DNA of 17,865 nt from Alphaproteobacteria bacterium (GCA_027490875.1 JAIXXE010000173.1:1-17865); one strand, 5' to 3'; counted from the stretch's first letter, positions 1-6,272 are shown. Made by a program: numbers and translations. Notes: generated by a model not told the origin, from the sequence alone.

Positions 1-60
1 ATGCTTGGTTGTGGGAATATGTTGGCTTGCGTTTTAAGGCTTGGGCCCTTAGGCTCGGCA

Positions 61-834
61 ATGATGAATGCTCTGGAAATTCGTGCGCTGCGGAAAGTTT
101 ATGCCACCGGTACCGTGGCGTTGGCTGGGGTAGACCTCACCGTGCCGCAAGGTGGGTTCTATGCACTGCTTGGCCCGAATGGGGCAGGCAAGACAACTCT
201 CATCGGTACTGTGATGGGCCTGGTGATACCTACAGCAGGCCAGATCACCGTGTTTGGCCATAATGCCCTCACCGACCCTACGGCCGCCAAAGCCTGTTTG
301 GGTATTGTTCCTCAAGAGATTAACTTTAACCCGTTCGAGACCTGCCTGGATATTGTGGTCAATCAGGCGGGTTACTATGGCATCCCCCGGCGCGTAGCCC
401 TGCCACGGGCGACCACACTATTGCAGGGGTTGGGCCTCGGTGAAAAGTTACGGCAGCCGGCCCGCACGCTCTCGGGCGGGATGAAACGCCGCCTGATGAT
501 TGCGCGCGCATTGGTGCAGCGGCCCCAATTGCTGATTTTGGACGAGCCCACCGCTGGTGTGGACGTTGAACTCCGCCGCAGCATGTGGGATTTTTTACAA
601 GGCTTGGTGCGCGAAGGTGTGACGATTTTACTGACCACCCATTATCTGGAAGAAGCCGAAGCGCTGTGCGAGAACATCGCAATTATTCACCAAGGGCGCG
701 TAATAAAGCATGGCCGCATGGCCGACCTGATGGCCGTGACCAAGGAAAATCCTCACGATAAAACCTTTAAAGGTGGGCGGCTGGAAGAGGTTTACCTCCA
801 GCTCACGGCCGCCAAAGCCGGAGCCGCCGCATGA
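61..834 (+). CDS. ABC transporter ATP-binding protein (ABC-2 type exporter ATPase)
   Basis: This is the cytoplasmic ATPase of an ABC-2 exporter; it hydrolyses ATP to drive the permease encoded next to it. Counting from the ATG at 61 (257 aa), Walker A GPNGAGKT is at about residues 38-45, the Q-loop Gln at 85, the signature LSGGM at 137-141, Walker B LLILDE at 157-162 and the switch His of TTH at 194, so every catalytic element is present. The start at 61 is preferred over 1 or 64 because an AGG at 51-53 lies 7 bases upstream and homologues begin a few residues before the ALEIRALRKVY strand. The reading frame is open to the window edge, so a longer N-terminus cannot be excluded. The stop overlaps the permease start by 4 bases (ATGA), indicating translational coupling. 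It resembles the YadG/CcmA group (COG1131). The substrate cannot be inferred. Confidence 0.93.
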   Translation: MMNALEIRALRKVYATGTVALAGVDLTVPQGGFYALLGPNGAGKTTLIGTVMGLVIPTAGQITVFGHNALTDPTAAKACLGIVPQEINFNPFETCLDIVVNQAGYYGIPRRVALPRATTLLQGLGLGEKLRQPARTLSGGMKRRLMIARALVQRPQLLILDEPTAGVDVELRRSMWDFLQGLVREGVTILLTTHYLEEAEALCENIAIIHQGRVIKHGRMADLMAVTKENPHDKTFKGGRLEEVYLQLTAAKAGAAA

Positions 835-1607
835 GCCCCGCCCAACTGCTGATTGCGCTGAACACCATGCTGCGCAAGGACATGGTGCGCATCTTTCGGA
901 TTTGGCCACAAACTCTGTTGCCGAGCATGGTTACGTCGGTGCTCTACTTTTTGGTGTTCGGCACGGTGTTGGGGAGTAAAATCGGCGCCGTGGGTGGTGT
1001 GCCCTATATGGCCTTTGTGGTGCCGGGGCTGGTGATGCTGGCGGTGGTGACCAACGCCTTTTCCAATGTGGCGACCTCGTTTTTTCAGAGCAAGTTTTTT
1101 GTCCGCAGCATTGATGAAATCCTCGTCTCACCCATGCCGGCGTGGCTGATGCTGCTCGGCTTCATTGCGGGCGGCGTGATGCGCGGGGTATTGGTAGGGC
1201 TATTGGTACTGTTGGTCTCGTTTTGTTTTGCTCTGCCGGGGATGCCGCACCCGATGTTTGTGCTGTTGTTCCTGCTGCTCTCGGCCACACTGTTTGCGCT
1301 GGGGGGGCTGATTAACGGCATCTATGCCAAAAGTTTTGATGGCATCAGTATTGTCCCAACCTTTGTGATTACGCCGCTGGTGTATTTGGGCGGGGTGTTT
1401 TACTCGGTGCACGCGCTGCCCGCGTGGGCGCAGGCCATTACCTATGCCAATCCGCTCTTTTACCTCGTGAACGGCTTTCGCTACGGGCTGTTGGGCTACA
1501 GCGATGTCAATATCGTGGTCTGCGTTGCAGTCTTGCTGGCCATGCTCACGGTCATGGTCGGCGCCGCATGGTGGCAACTTAAGCATGGGTTTGGATTGAA
1601 GCAGTAG
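831..1607 (+). CDS. ABC-2 type transporter permease
   Basis: This is the membrane half of the exporter whose ATPase lies just upstream (4-base overlap). The 258-aa protein has about six hydrophobic segments, beginning with LLPSMVTSVLYFLVFGTVLG near residue 30 and ending with a helix near residue 230. The middle carries the ABC-2 hallmarks: a VPGLVML segment, the stretch FFQSKFFVRSIDEILVSP, which is typical of the YadH/COG0842 group, and YLGGVFYSVHALP before the last helix. Length is normal for the family. By family role the pair exports a lipid, polysaccharide, drug or similar amphipathic compound; nothing nearby identifies it. The gene ends in a convergent gap before tRNA-Ala on the opposite strand. 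Confidence 0.93.
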   Translation: MSPAQLLIALNTMLRKDMVRIFRIWPQTLLPSMVTSVLYFLVFGTVLGSKIGAVGGVPYMAFVVPGLVMLAVVTNAFSNVATSFFQSKFFVRSIDEILVSPMPAWLMLLGFIAGGVMRGVLVGLLVLLVSFCFALPGMPHPMFVLLFLLLSATLFALGGLINGIYAKSFDGISIVPTFVITPLVYLGGVFYSVHALPAWAQAITYANPLFYLVNGFRYGLLGYSDVNIVVCVAVLLAMLTVMVGAAWWQLKHGFGLKQ

Positions 1608-1630
1608 CCCGGCCTACGGCGGGCGGTTCT
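1606..1630 (+). terminator. Possible weak terminator after the ABC exporter
   Basis: Immediately after the permease stop, GCCCG and CGGGC arms enclose an inner GCC-TAC-GGC hairpin, followed by the short T-containing run GGTTCTT. The stem is interrupted and the T tract poor, so this is only a candidate. Confidence 0.3.
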
Positions 1631-1666
1631 TCCGTCCGTATTGATCAATGGGAGTTTAGTTCTTAA

Positions 1667-1685
1667 TGGTGGACCCGGACGGATT
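1667..1685 (-). repeat. Copy of the tRNA-Ala 3' end (19 bp direct repeat)
   Basis: The 19 bases at 1667-1685 are identical to 1771-1789, which encode the distal T-arm, 3' acceptor strand and CCA of tRNA-Ala. The two copies are in the same orientation and 104 bp apart. Upstream of the exact match (reading the minus strand) only a vague T-loop resemblance remains, and no D-arm or anticodon arm can be found, so this is a fragment and not a second tRNA gene. Such 3'-end copies are left by integrases that use tRNA genes as attachment sites, or by decay of a duplicated tRNA. Part of the copy (1676-1683) also pairs with 1631-1638 as an 8-bp inverted repeat. Confidence 0.75.
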
Positions 1686-1714
1686 ACCCGTAAATTTTGA
1701 TGCTAGCTTCGCTC

Positions 1715-1766
1715 GCTGACTGAACGGGTTGTTCCGCTGGAATTTGGAGTCAGCCCTTAACAGGGC
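1715..1766 (-). other. Hairpins just downstream of tRNA-Ala
   Basis: On the minus strand, 4 bases after the tRNA CCA, GCCCT-GTTA-AGGGC (1753-1766) forms a 5-bp stem with a tetraloop. A GCTGACT/AGTCAGC pair (1748-1754 with 1715-1721) can form a larger alternative stem that shares bases with the first. No T-run follows, so this looks more like a processing or folding element in the pre-tRNA trailer than a terminator. Function unproven. Confidence 0.3.
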
Positions 1767-1770
1767 AAAC

Positions 1771-1846
1771 TGGTGGACCCGGACGGATTCGAACCGACGG
1801 CATCCTGCTTGCAAAGCAGGCACTCTACCAACTGAGTTACGGGCCC
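1771..1846 (-). tRNA. tRNA-Ala (UGC anticodon)
   Basis: A complete 76-base tRNA with encoded CCA. The acceptor arms GGGCCCG and CGGGTCC pair over 7 bp and include G3:U70, the identity element for alanyl-tRNA synthetase. The anticodon stem CCTGC/GCAGG holds loop TTTGCAA, giving anticodon TGC (plus-strand positions 1811-1813). The D-arm (CTCAGTTGGTAGAG) and T-loop (TTCGAAT) are standard. It decodes GCN alanine codons. In many proteobacteria tRNA-Ala(UGC) sits in the rRNA spacer; here no rRNA is seen, so it is a stand-alone gene downstream of uvrB. No clear promoter of its own is visible. Confidence 0.97.
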
Positions 1847-2014
1847 TACCGAGCGTCTCTTGCCCCAAGATGCTGCCATGGTCAAGGCCGGAGTGCGTAA
1901 AAGAACTTTCTGCGACCCCGTAACGGCTTGGCACACCAGCGGCCTTAGGTATTTGCCAAGGACGTACGCCCAAATATCTGAAAGATTATCACCCTGCGAG
2001 TTACCCCCACTCTC

Positions 2015-2035
2015 TGGGGATAACTTGGTGGATAA
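2015..2035 (-). promoter_or_regulatory. Pair of DnaA-box-like 9-mers
   Basis: On the minus strand the words TTATCCACC (2027-2035) and TTATCCCCA (2015-2023) each differ by one base from the DnaA consensus TTATCCACA. They lie in the same orientation, 12 bp apart, in a non-coding gap. Two one-mismatch boxes suggest a DnaA titration or regulatory site more than an origin: the flanking genes converge on this spot, no AT-rich unwinding element is obvious, and no dnaA, hemE or parAB is in view. Confidence 0.3.
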
Positions 2036-2183
2036 GGGCGGGGATAGGTAGGCTTAGCGCCATAGTCCGTAAGGGTCTGCGAGCTTCTGCCTAAAAAAGT
2101 AGCGCTGCTGTTCGTTTGCAAGGCACTGTTTTATAACACTATGGTTGCGGGAGGCCGATTCCTTCATGCTTGACAAAGAACCC

Positions 2184-2205
2184 CCTGTGCTGTTCGCGGC
2201 ACAGG
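2184..2205 (-). terminator. Possible uvrB terminator hairpin
   Basis: A perfect 7-bp stem CCTGTGC/GCACAGG with an 8-base loop lies about 25 bases past the uvrB stop. On the minus strand it is followed by GGGTTCTTTGTC, a poor U-tract, so termination here would be weak or need Rho. Confidence 0.35.
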
Positions 2206-2230
2206 TGTGGAGAACCCGTGGCTTACGCAA

Positions 2231-4273
2231 TCAAGTGTTTAGCGCATCGGGGGATGTTAAGCCGCCCAGCGCCAGCTCCAAAGCTTCCAGCTCCTGCACG
2301 CGGTCGCGGAGCGCAGCGGCCTGCTCGAAGTCCAAATCGCTGGCGGCCTTGAACATCAGCTTTTTCAGTTGCGCGATTTCTTTGGGAACATCCGCTATCC
2401 CTAGACTCAACATTTTGCCTTCAGCTTTGCGGCGCTGCTGCTTGGTATCGGGCTGCCGTGCAGCTCCAACAATCCCCTCGCCCACGGTGCGGATGGTGGT
2501 GGTGGGCGTGATGCCGTACGCGGTGTTAAATGCCAGCTGGAGGGTACGGCGGCGGTCGCATTCTGCCAGCATGGTGCGGATGCTGCCGGTGATGGTGTCG
2601 GCATAGAGCACCGCCCGCCCTTCCACGTTCCGTGCGGCACGCCCTACGGTCTGAATCAGGCTGGTGGCACTGCGTAGAAATCCTTCCTTGTCGGCATCCA
2701 GAATGGCCACCAACCCCACCTCGGGCAAATCCAGTCCTTCACGCAGCAGATTAATCCCCACCAACACATCGTAGGCACCAAGGCGCAGGTCGCGCACAAT
2801 TTCGGCCCGTTCCAGCGTTTCGATATCGCTGTGCAGATAGCGCACCCGCACGCCCTGTTCGCTTAGGTAGGTGGTGAGCTGCTCGGCCATTTTTTTGGTA
2901 AGAGTGGTGATGAGCGTGCGGAAGCCTTTGGCCGACGTGAGGCTAATTTCGTGCAGCACATCATCCACTTGCCCCGCCACGGGCTTAATGACTACTTCGG
3001 GGTCGACCAGCCCTGTAGGGCGGGCCACTTGCTCGGTTATCGCCCAAGGCTGGGTGGCCTTGACCAGGCCAAGCTCGTAGGGTGCCGGGGTGGCGGAAAC
3101 ATAGATGGTCTGCGGGCGCCGTGCGTCCCATTCTTCAAACGCCAGCGGGCGATTATCAATCGCGCTGGGCAGGCGGAAGCCGTAATCCACCAGCGTTTGT
3201 TTGCGCACGCGGTCGCCGCGGCTCATGCCGCCGATTTGGGGAACTGTCACGTGGCTTTCATCCACAAACAACAGCGCGTCGTCGGGGAGGTAATCAAACA
3301 GCGTTTCCGGCGCCTCGCCCGGCGCACGACCGGTGAGGTGGCGGCTGTAGTTTTCAATGCCATTGCAAAACCCTGCAGCAGCCAGCATTTCTAAGTCGAA
3401 GGTGGTGCGTTCGCGCAGGCGTTGTTCTTCCAGCAACTTCCCGTTCGTGGTCAACCACGCCAAACGGTCTTTAAGTTCGGCCTTGATGGCTTGCATGGCA
3501 CGATGCAGGGCGGGTTTGGGGGTAACGTAGTGGCTGTTGGGGTAAATCCAGACTTGCTCCAGCTGCCCTAACTTTTCCCCAGTTAAGGGGTCGTAACGCT
3601 CCAGCCTTTCAATTTCATCGCCAAACAGGCTGATGCGCCACGCTTCATCTTCCAGGTGGCTGGGGAAGATCTCCACCACTTCGCCCTTGGCGCGGAAGTT
3701 GCCGCGTTCCAACAGCATATCGTTGCGGGTGTATTGCAGGTCGGAAAACTTGCGCAGCAGCAGTTCGCGGTCAACCACATCGCCCTTGCGCAAACTTATT
3801 ACCATTTCGGCGTAGTTTTCGCGCGCGCCGATGCCGTAAATACAGCTGACCGAGGCCACCACCACCACGTCGCGACGTTCCAGCAGCGCGCGGGTGGCGC
3901 TGTGGCGCAGGCGGTCGATTTGTTCGTTCACCTGCGCGGTCTTTTCAATGAAGGTGTCGCTGCGCGGTACATAGGCTTCGGGCTGGTAATAGTCGTAGTA
4001 GCTGACAAAATACTCCACCGCGTTGTTGGGGAAGAACGCCTTGAACTCTTCATACAGCTGAGCGGCCAGCGTTTTGTTGTGCGCCAGAATCAGGGCCGGA
4101 CGGTTGAGCTGATGAATCACGTTGGCCATTGTAAAAGTCTTGCCGCTGCCGGTCACGCCCAGCAGTACGGCGTCGCGGCGCTTTTGCTCTCCTAAAAAAC
4201 TACACAGGTCGGCAATGGCCGTGGGCTGGTCGCCAGCGGGGGCGAAGGCGAAGGCGGGCTGAAAAAGGGTCAT
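2231..4273 (-). CDS. uvrB: UvrABC system protein B
   Basis: UvrB is the damage-verifying helicase of nucleotide excision repair: UvrA loads it at lesions and it recruits UvrC for dual incision. From the ATG at 4273 it has 680 aa, close to the usual 670. Visible elements are Walker A GVTGSGKT (39-46), the aromatic beta-hairpin region with SYYDYYQPEAYVP that clamps DNA, the DESHVT Walker B segment, helicase motif VI with QTVGRAARN, and a C-terminal UVR motif (DLDFEQAAALRDRVQELE) that binds UvrC. The frame could start 63 bases earlier at 4336, but 4273 has AAGGGG 6 bases upstream and matches the family N-terminus (FQPAFAFAPAGDQP). No alphaproteobacterial LexA box (GTTC-N7-GTTC) was seen upstream. 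It stands alone on the minus strand. Confidence 0.97.
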   Translation of the reverse strand: MTLFQPAFAFAPAGDQPTAIADLCSFLGEQKRRDAVLLGVTGSGKTFTMANVIHQLNRPALILAHNKTLAAQLYEEFKAFFPNNAVEYFVSYYDYYQPEAYVPRSDTFIEKTAQVNEQIDRLRHSATRALLERRDVVVVASVSCIYGIGARENYAEMVISLRKGDVVDRELLLRKFSDLQYTRNDMLLERGNFRAKGEVVEIFPSHLEDEAWRISLFGDEIERLERYDPLTGEKLGQLEQVWIYPNSHYVTPKPALHRAMQAIKAELKDRLAWLTTNGKLLEEQRLRERTTFDLEMLAAAGFCNGIENYSRHLTGRAPGEAPETLFDYLPDDALLFVDESHVTVPQIGGMSRGDRVRKQTLVDYGFRLPSAIDNRPLAFEEWDARRPQTIYVSATPAPYELGLVKATQPWAITEQVARPTGLVDPEVVIKPVAGQVDDVLHEISLTSAKGFRTLITTLTKKMAEQLTTYLSEQGVRVRYLHSDIETLERAEIVRDLRLGAYDVLVGINLLREGLDLPEVGLVAILDADKEGFLRSATSLIQTVGRAARNVEGRAVLYADTITGSIRTMLAECDRRRTLQLAFNTAYGITPTTTIRTVGEGIVGAARQPDTKQQRRKAEGKMLSLGIADVPKEIAQLKKLMFKAASDLDFEQAAALRDRVQELEALELALGGLTSPDALNT

Positions 4274-4298
4274 TGGCCCCTTTGTAGCAGGAAGTGGG

Positions 4299-4314
4299 GG
4301 GCTTGCCAAAGCCC
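4299..4314 (-). promoter_or_regulatory. Leader hairpin before uvrB
   Basis: GGGCTT-TGGC-AAGCCC forms a perfect 6-bp stem with a tetraloop, about 25 bases before the uvrB start on the minus strand. It may stabilise the leader or act in attenuation. No convincing -35/-10 pair was identified for uvrB. Confidence 0.3.
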
Positions 4315-4358
4315 TGCGTTTGTGGAATGTATTCATTAATCTTTTTTAACTTTCCCAG

Positions 4359-4373
4359 CCCCCCTTTTTGGGG
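4359..4373. repeat. C-run/G-run hairpin at the left edge of the unknown gene pair
   Basis: A C6-T5-G4 arrangement forms a short hairpin (CCCC/GGGG around a T loop) between uvrB and the first unknown gene. It is the first of four C-run/G-run palindromes in 4359-5547. Confidence 0.4.
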
Positions 4374-4394
4374 TGGCCAACCCTGAGGTTCCCC

Positions 4395-5135
4395 ATGCCC
4401 GGCCCCACTACGGCCACTCAGTGCATGAAATCCGCCCGCTTGCTGACTTCCTTCTTGGCCCGATACGGTCATCCAAACCAAGTGAAAGTCGCACAAATCG
4501 CCAGACGTGCCTTACTCTCGTCTCAAGAGGTGCCGGGGGCACCTGCCCTTCGGTTCGCCGACGCGATGACGGCCTGCCATGTTCGGCTGACGTTTCCGCG
4601 CCTGAATGACTGGGAGGTACGGGAGGAGCAGGTATTTGCCCACCTGTATCATGCGATACGAGACCCTGCCAAGGCGCACTACAGGGTTTGGTACGCCATT
4701 GAAGCGTTCACCAAGCAGCGCATCAGCCTGTTTGGCCCGCCGCTACTGTTCGACCCTGGCCTGCCGAGCCTACCTGACTATGACCGGGAGTACATCCGGG
4801 TGATGGTGAAGTTGGCCCGACTTGCTGAGGACACGAAGCAGGAGTGGGCAACCCGCCTGTTCAATCAGGCTGGTAAGATTGAGCCAAACCCGTCGATGCT
4901 GACGTGGTTGCAACGACTGACAGCGATGCTGACCCACCAACAGGACCCCGAGGCCCAGCGCGCTGCCGGCACCGAGTTCTGGGCCAACTACAACCGCATC
5001 CAATGGGTGAGGGATAGCCCGATTGGTGGCTTGGTGGCCCTTGTGCCAAGCTGGTACTACCAACAGCGCCTTCCAACCCCGCAAGCGGGGGGGGTTACGC
5101 AAGGGGCCCAGCGGCCCTACAATGGTATCAAATAA
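4395..5135 (+). CDS. Hypothetical protein, unrecognised (246 aa)
   Basis: I do not recognise this protein. The frame is open from a TTG at 4368, but the ATG at 4395 is preferred because GAGG at 4385-4388 sits 6 bases before it; ATG 4425 is another option. The 246-aa product looks soluble: no signal peptide or membrane helix, and a middle rich in charged and aromatic residues (PAKAHYRVWYAIEAFTKQR, then DYDREYIRVMVKLARLAEDTKQEW) that suggests an alpha-helical fold. The last 20 residues (TPQAGG onward) are encoded by a C-run/G-run palindrome, so the C-terminus may have been acquired when that repeat arose. It is followed after 60 bases by another unknown gene on the same strand, probably co-transcribed. 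A competing minus-strand ORF of similar length is Arg/His/Pro-rich and looks like a shadow. Confidence 0.6.
   Translation: MPGPTTATQCMKSARLLTSFLARYGHPNQVKVAQIARRALLSSQEVPGAPALRFADAMTACHVRLTFPRLNDWEVREEQVFAHLYHAIRDPAKAHYRVWYAIEAFTKQRISLFGPPLLFDPGLPSLPDYDREYIRVMVKLARLAEDTKQEWATRLFNQAGKIEPNPSMLTWLQRLTAMLTHQQDPEAQRAAGTEFWANYNRIQWVRDSPIGGLVALVPSWYYQQRLPTPQAGGVTQGAQRPYNGIK
5077..5094 (+). repeat. C4-GCAAGC-G8 palindrome inside the 3' end of the first unknown gene
   Basis: AACCCC and GGGG(GGGG)TT flank GCAAGC, forming a GC-rich hairpin within coding sequence. The arms are asymmetric (4 C against 8 G). Confidence 0.5.
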
Positions 5136-5160
5136 AGTTGAGCCAACGAAACGTTTAGCC

Positions 5161-5181
5161 GCCCCCCCAGCTTGGGGGGGC
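5161..5181 (+). repeat. C7/G7 hairpin just before the second unknown gene
   Basis: G-C7-A-GCT-T-G7-C forms a 9-bp near-perfect GC stem with a 3-base loop. It ends 4 bases before the AAGGAGG ribosome binding site of the next gene, so it could block or expose that site, or partly terminate transcription from the first gene. No T-run follows. Confidence 0.55.
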
Positions 5182-5184
5182 AGA

Positions 5185-5191
5185 AAGGAGG
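5185..5191 (+). promoter_or_regulatory. Ribosome binding site of the second unknown gene
   Basis: AAGGAGG, a near-perfect Shine-Dalgarno sequence, lies 4 bases before the ATG at 5196. It decides that start over the in-frame TTG at 5172, which would fall inside the C7/G7 hairpin. Confidence 0.75.
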
Positions 5192-5195
5192 GTCC

Positions 5196-5513
5196 ATGGC
5201 ACTGAACATTGACTTCGCGGGCGTTGTTGCGGCTGTCTCGGCTGTGGAACGCCGCGCAGCAGCAGGGAATGCCTACGCGGCCTACCTGCTGCCGAAGACT
5301 GTTCGGCAAGCCAGATACGTTATCTGGCTTGCTGGCAAGGGCGGCGTAACGGCCCCCGCCGAAGCCCAAGCCCTGTTTGAGGGCGTGTGGGCCACGCGGG
5401 TGCCGCTGGGTCCTGTGCCCCTGCCGGATAGTGACTTCCGGCAGTGCCCGATTCAAATTTTCAACGCCTGGTCGGCGCTGAAAGGCCGACCGGGCAAAAC
5501 AATCGAACACTAG
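5196..5513 (+). CDS. Hypothetical protein, unrecognised (105 aa)
   Basis: I do not recognise this small protein. The ATG at 5196 is well supported by the AAGGAGG site just upstream. The N-terminal half (VVAAVSAVERRAAAGNAYAAYLL) is Ala-rich and probably helical, followed by a basic segment, KTVRQARYVIWLAGKGG, and a more hydrophobic C-terminal half ending in KGRPGKTIEH. It has no signal peptide or clear membrane span. It lies 60 bases after the first unknown gene and is followed at once by a strong hairpin terminator, so the two probably form one transcription unit. Whether they interact cannot be said. The good ribosome site and the terminator directly after the stop argue that it is a real gene. 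Confidence 0.65.
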   Translation: MALNIDFAGVVAAVSAVERRAAAGNAYAAYLLPKTVRQARYVIWLAGKGGVTAPAEAQALFEGVWATRVPLGPVPLPDSDFRQCPIQIFNAWSALKGRPGKTIEH

Positions 5514-5518
5514 GTTAT

Positions 5519-5550
5519 CCCCTCGCTGGCATTCCGCCAGCGGGGGGTTT
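5519..5550 (+). terminator. Strong intrinsic terminator of the unknown gene pair
   Basis: A 12-bp stem (5519-5530 with 5536-5547, one G-U pair) with loop ATTCC is followed by TTTACT. It starts 6 bases after the stop of the second unknown gene. The T-run is short, but the stem is very stable. It lies between convergent genes and touches the stop codon of the PCu(A)C-like gene (5549-5551) on the other strand. Confidence 0.75.
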
Positions 5551-5965
5551 ACTCGTGGCCGCGCACCTGCACCCGTACCGCTTGGGTGGTGCTGGGGAGG
5601 ATGAGCAACAGCGGGAACTCCTGCCCCGCTACCAGCGGCTGGTTCAGTGGCCCGATGTAAACCTCGGTGGCGCCCGGCAGCAGGCGCACGCGGCTTTGGG
5701 CGGGTACGGTAAGCGTGGGCACGCGCACCAGCTGCTGCACGCCTGCTTGCAGCTGGTGTTGCCGCACTTGCGCGGGGCCAACCGTGGTGCTGACGCCCTG
5801 CAGCACCACAGGGTTGGGGCTTACGTTCGCCAAGGTTAGCTGCACGGCTGCCGCACCGCCCGCAGCGGCGGGGTAGGTGCTGGCATGTTCAACCAGCAGG
5901 GCTGGCTGCGCCCAACCGAGTAGAGGAGCAAGGGCCAAGCAACAGACCACATCAACCTTACGCAT
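5549..5965 (-). CDS. PCu(A)C-family periplasmic protein with degenerate copper site
   Basis: The 138-aa protein matches the PCu(A)C copper-chaperone fold (DUF461): after the signal peptide (MRKVDVVCCLALAPLLGWAQ, cleavage probably near A19-Q20) come TLANVSPNPVVL, VRQHQLQAG, LTVPAQSRVRLLPGA and the diagnostic GPLNQPLVAGQEFPLLL. Family members carry Cu(I) in the periplasm to cytochrome oxidase, using H(M)x10Mx21HxM. Here only the His of VRQH (H70) is clear: the MxM pair is replaced by QQL and the HxM pair by ExY (101-103). Canonical copper binding is therefore doubtful. It is the last gene of the dksA operon and overlaps the DUF971 gene by 8 bases. Family confidence is good; function is open. 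Confidence 0.75.
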   Translation of the reverse strand: MRKVDVVCCLALAPLLGWAQPALLVEHASTYPAAAGGAAAVQLTLANVSPNPVVLQGVSTTVGPAQVRQHQLQAGVQQLVRVPTLTVPAQSRVRLLPGATEVYIGPLNQPLVAGQEFPLLLILPSTTQAVRVQVRGHE

Positions 5966-6272
5966 GGGAGCCCCCTGAACCTAAGCCGTACAAGTAAGTC
6001 CACGTGTAGAGGCCCGTTTGGTGGCCATCGGAAAAAATGATTTTAAGCGCATAGCTGCCCACAGGTTCCAAGGCCTTAATGGTGACCTGTTCCTTACCCA
6101 CGGGCACGACTCCCCCTTGGCCAAAATGGCCCTTTACTTCGGCGCTGGGGCTGTTTACGCGCAGGCGATGGGCACTTAGGGCCTGCTGGCCCTGTGGCCA
6201 TTGCAGCGTGAGGGTGCGGCGGTCGGCGCTGACCCGTACTTCGCTGGGTGCTTGGTGCGTTGGTTCAGACAT
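5958..6272 (-). CDS. DUF971 domain protein (gamma-butyrobetaine hydroxylase-like N-terminal domain)
   Basis: A 104-aa stand-alone DUF971 protein. The conserved core is plain: VSADRRTLTLQWPQGQ, LRVNSPSAEVKGH, VTIKALEPVGSYALKIIFSDGH and the signature TGLYTWTYLYGLG near the C-terminus. The domain is found alone in bacteria and fused to hydroxylases or to Mrp-type Fe-S carriers elsewhere; its molecular role is unsettled, with an Fe-S or metal-related role suspected. The frame runs back to 6296, but the ATG at 6272 matches the family length and overlaps the upstream bPH2 stop by 8 bases. The same 8-base overlap recurs with the downstream gene, so translation is probably coupled throughout. Confidence 0.88.
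   Translation of the reverse strand: MSEPTHQAPSEVRVSADRRTLTLQWPQGQQALSAHRLRVNSPSAEVKGHFGQGGVVPVGKEQVTIKALEPVGSYALKIIFSDGHQTGLYTWTYLYGLGSGGSHA

Larger units (their letters stand above)
1847..2230. other. 384-bp gene-free stretch between tRNA-Ala and uvrB
   Basis: No convincing ORF covers this stretch. It holds an imperfect inverted repeat AGGTATTTG/CAAATATCT (1947-1955 with 1971-1979), two DnaA-box-like words (2015-2035) and a 7-bp hairpin near the uvrB stop (2184-2205). I looked for signature cores of RNase P RNA, SRP RNA and tmRNA and found none. It could be leader sequence for tRNA-Ala, an unrecognised small RNA, or a protein-binding region. Confidence 0.5.

Noticed and set aside
1667..1846. 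A complete second tRNA or a live integrated element
   Set aside because: Only 19 bp of the tRNA is repeated and the 104-bp interval has room for no integrase.
1729..1923. Small plus-strand ORF reading WTRTDSNRRHPACKAGTLPTELR
   Set aside because: It is the familiar false translation of the complement of a tRNA-Ala gene.
1981..2050. Chromosomal origin or dif site
   Set aside because: Only two imperfect DnaA boxes, converging genes, no AT-rich element and no XerCD-like 28-mer seen; kept only as a low-confidence binding site.
3656..4195. 179-aa plus-strand ORF
   Set aside because: Lies wholly opposite uvrB, whose motifs are unmistakable; codon shadow.
4274..4394. SOS (LexA) box upstream of uvrB
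   Set aside because: No GTTC-N7-GTTC or GAAC-N7-GAAC pattern found.
4770..5510. 246-aa minus-strand ORF opposite the two unknown genes
   Set aside because: Rich in Arg, His, Gly and Pro with no domain pattern, no ribosome site seen, and it crosses both hairpins; the plus-strand genes have better starts and a terminator.
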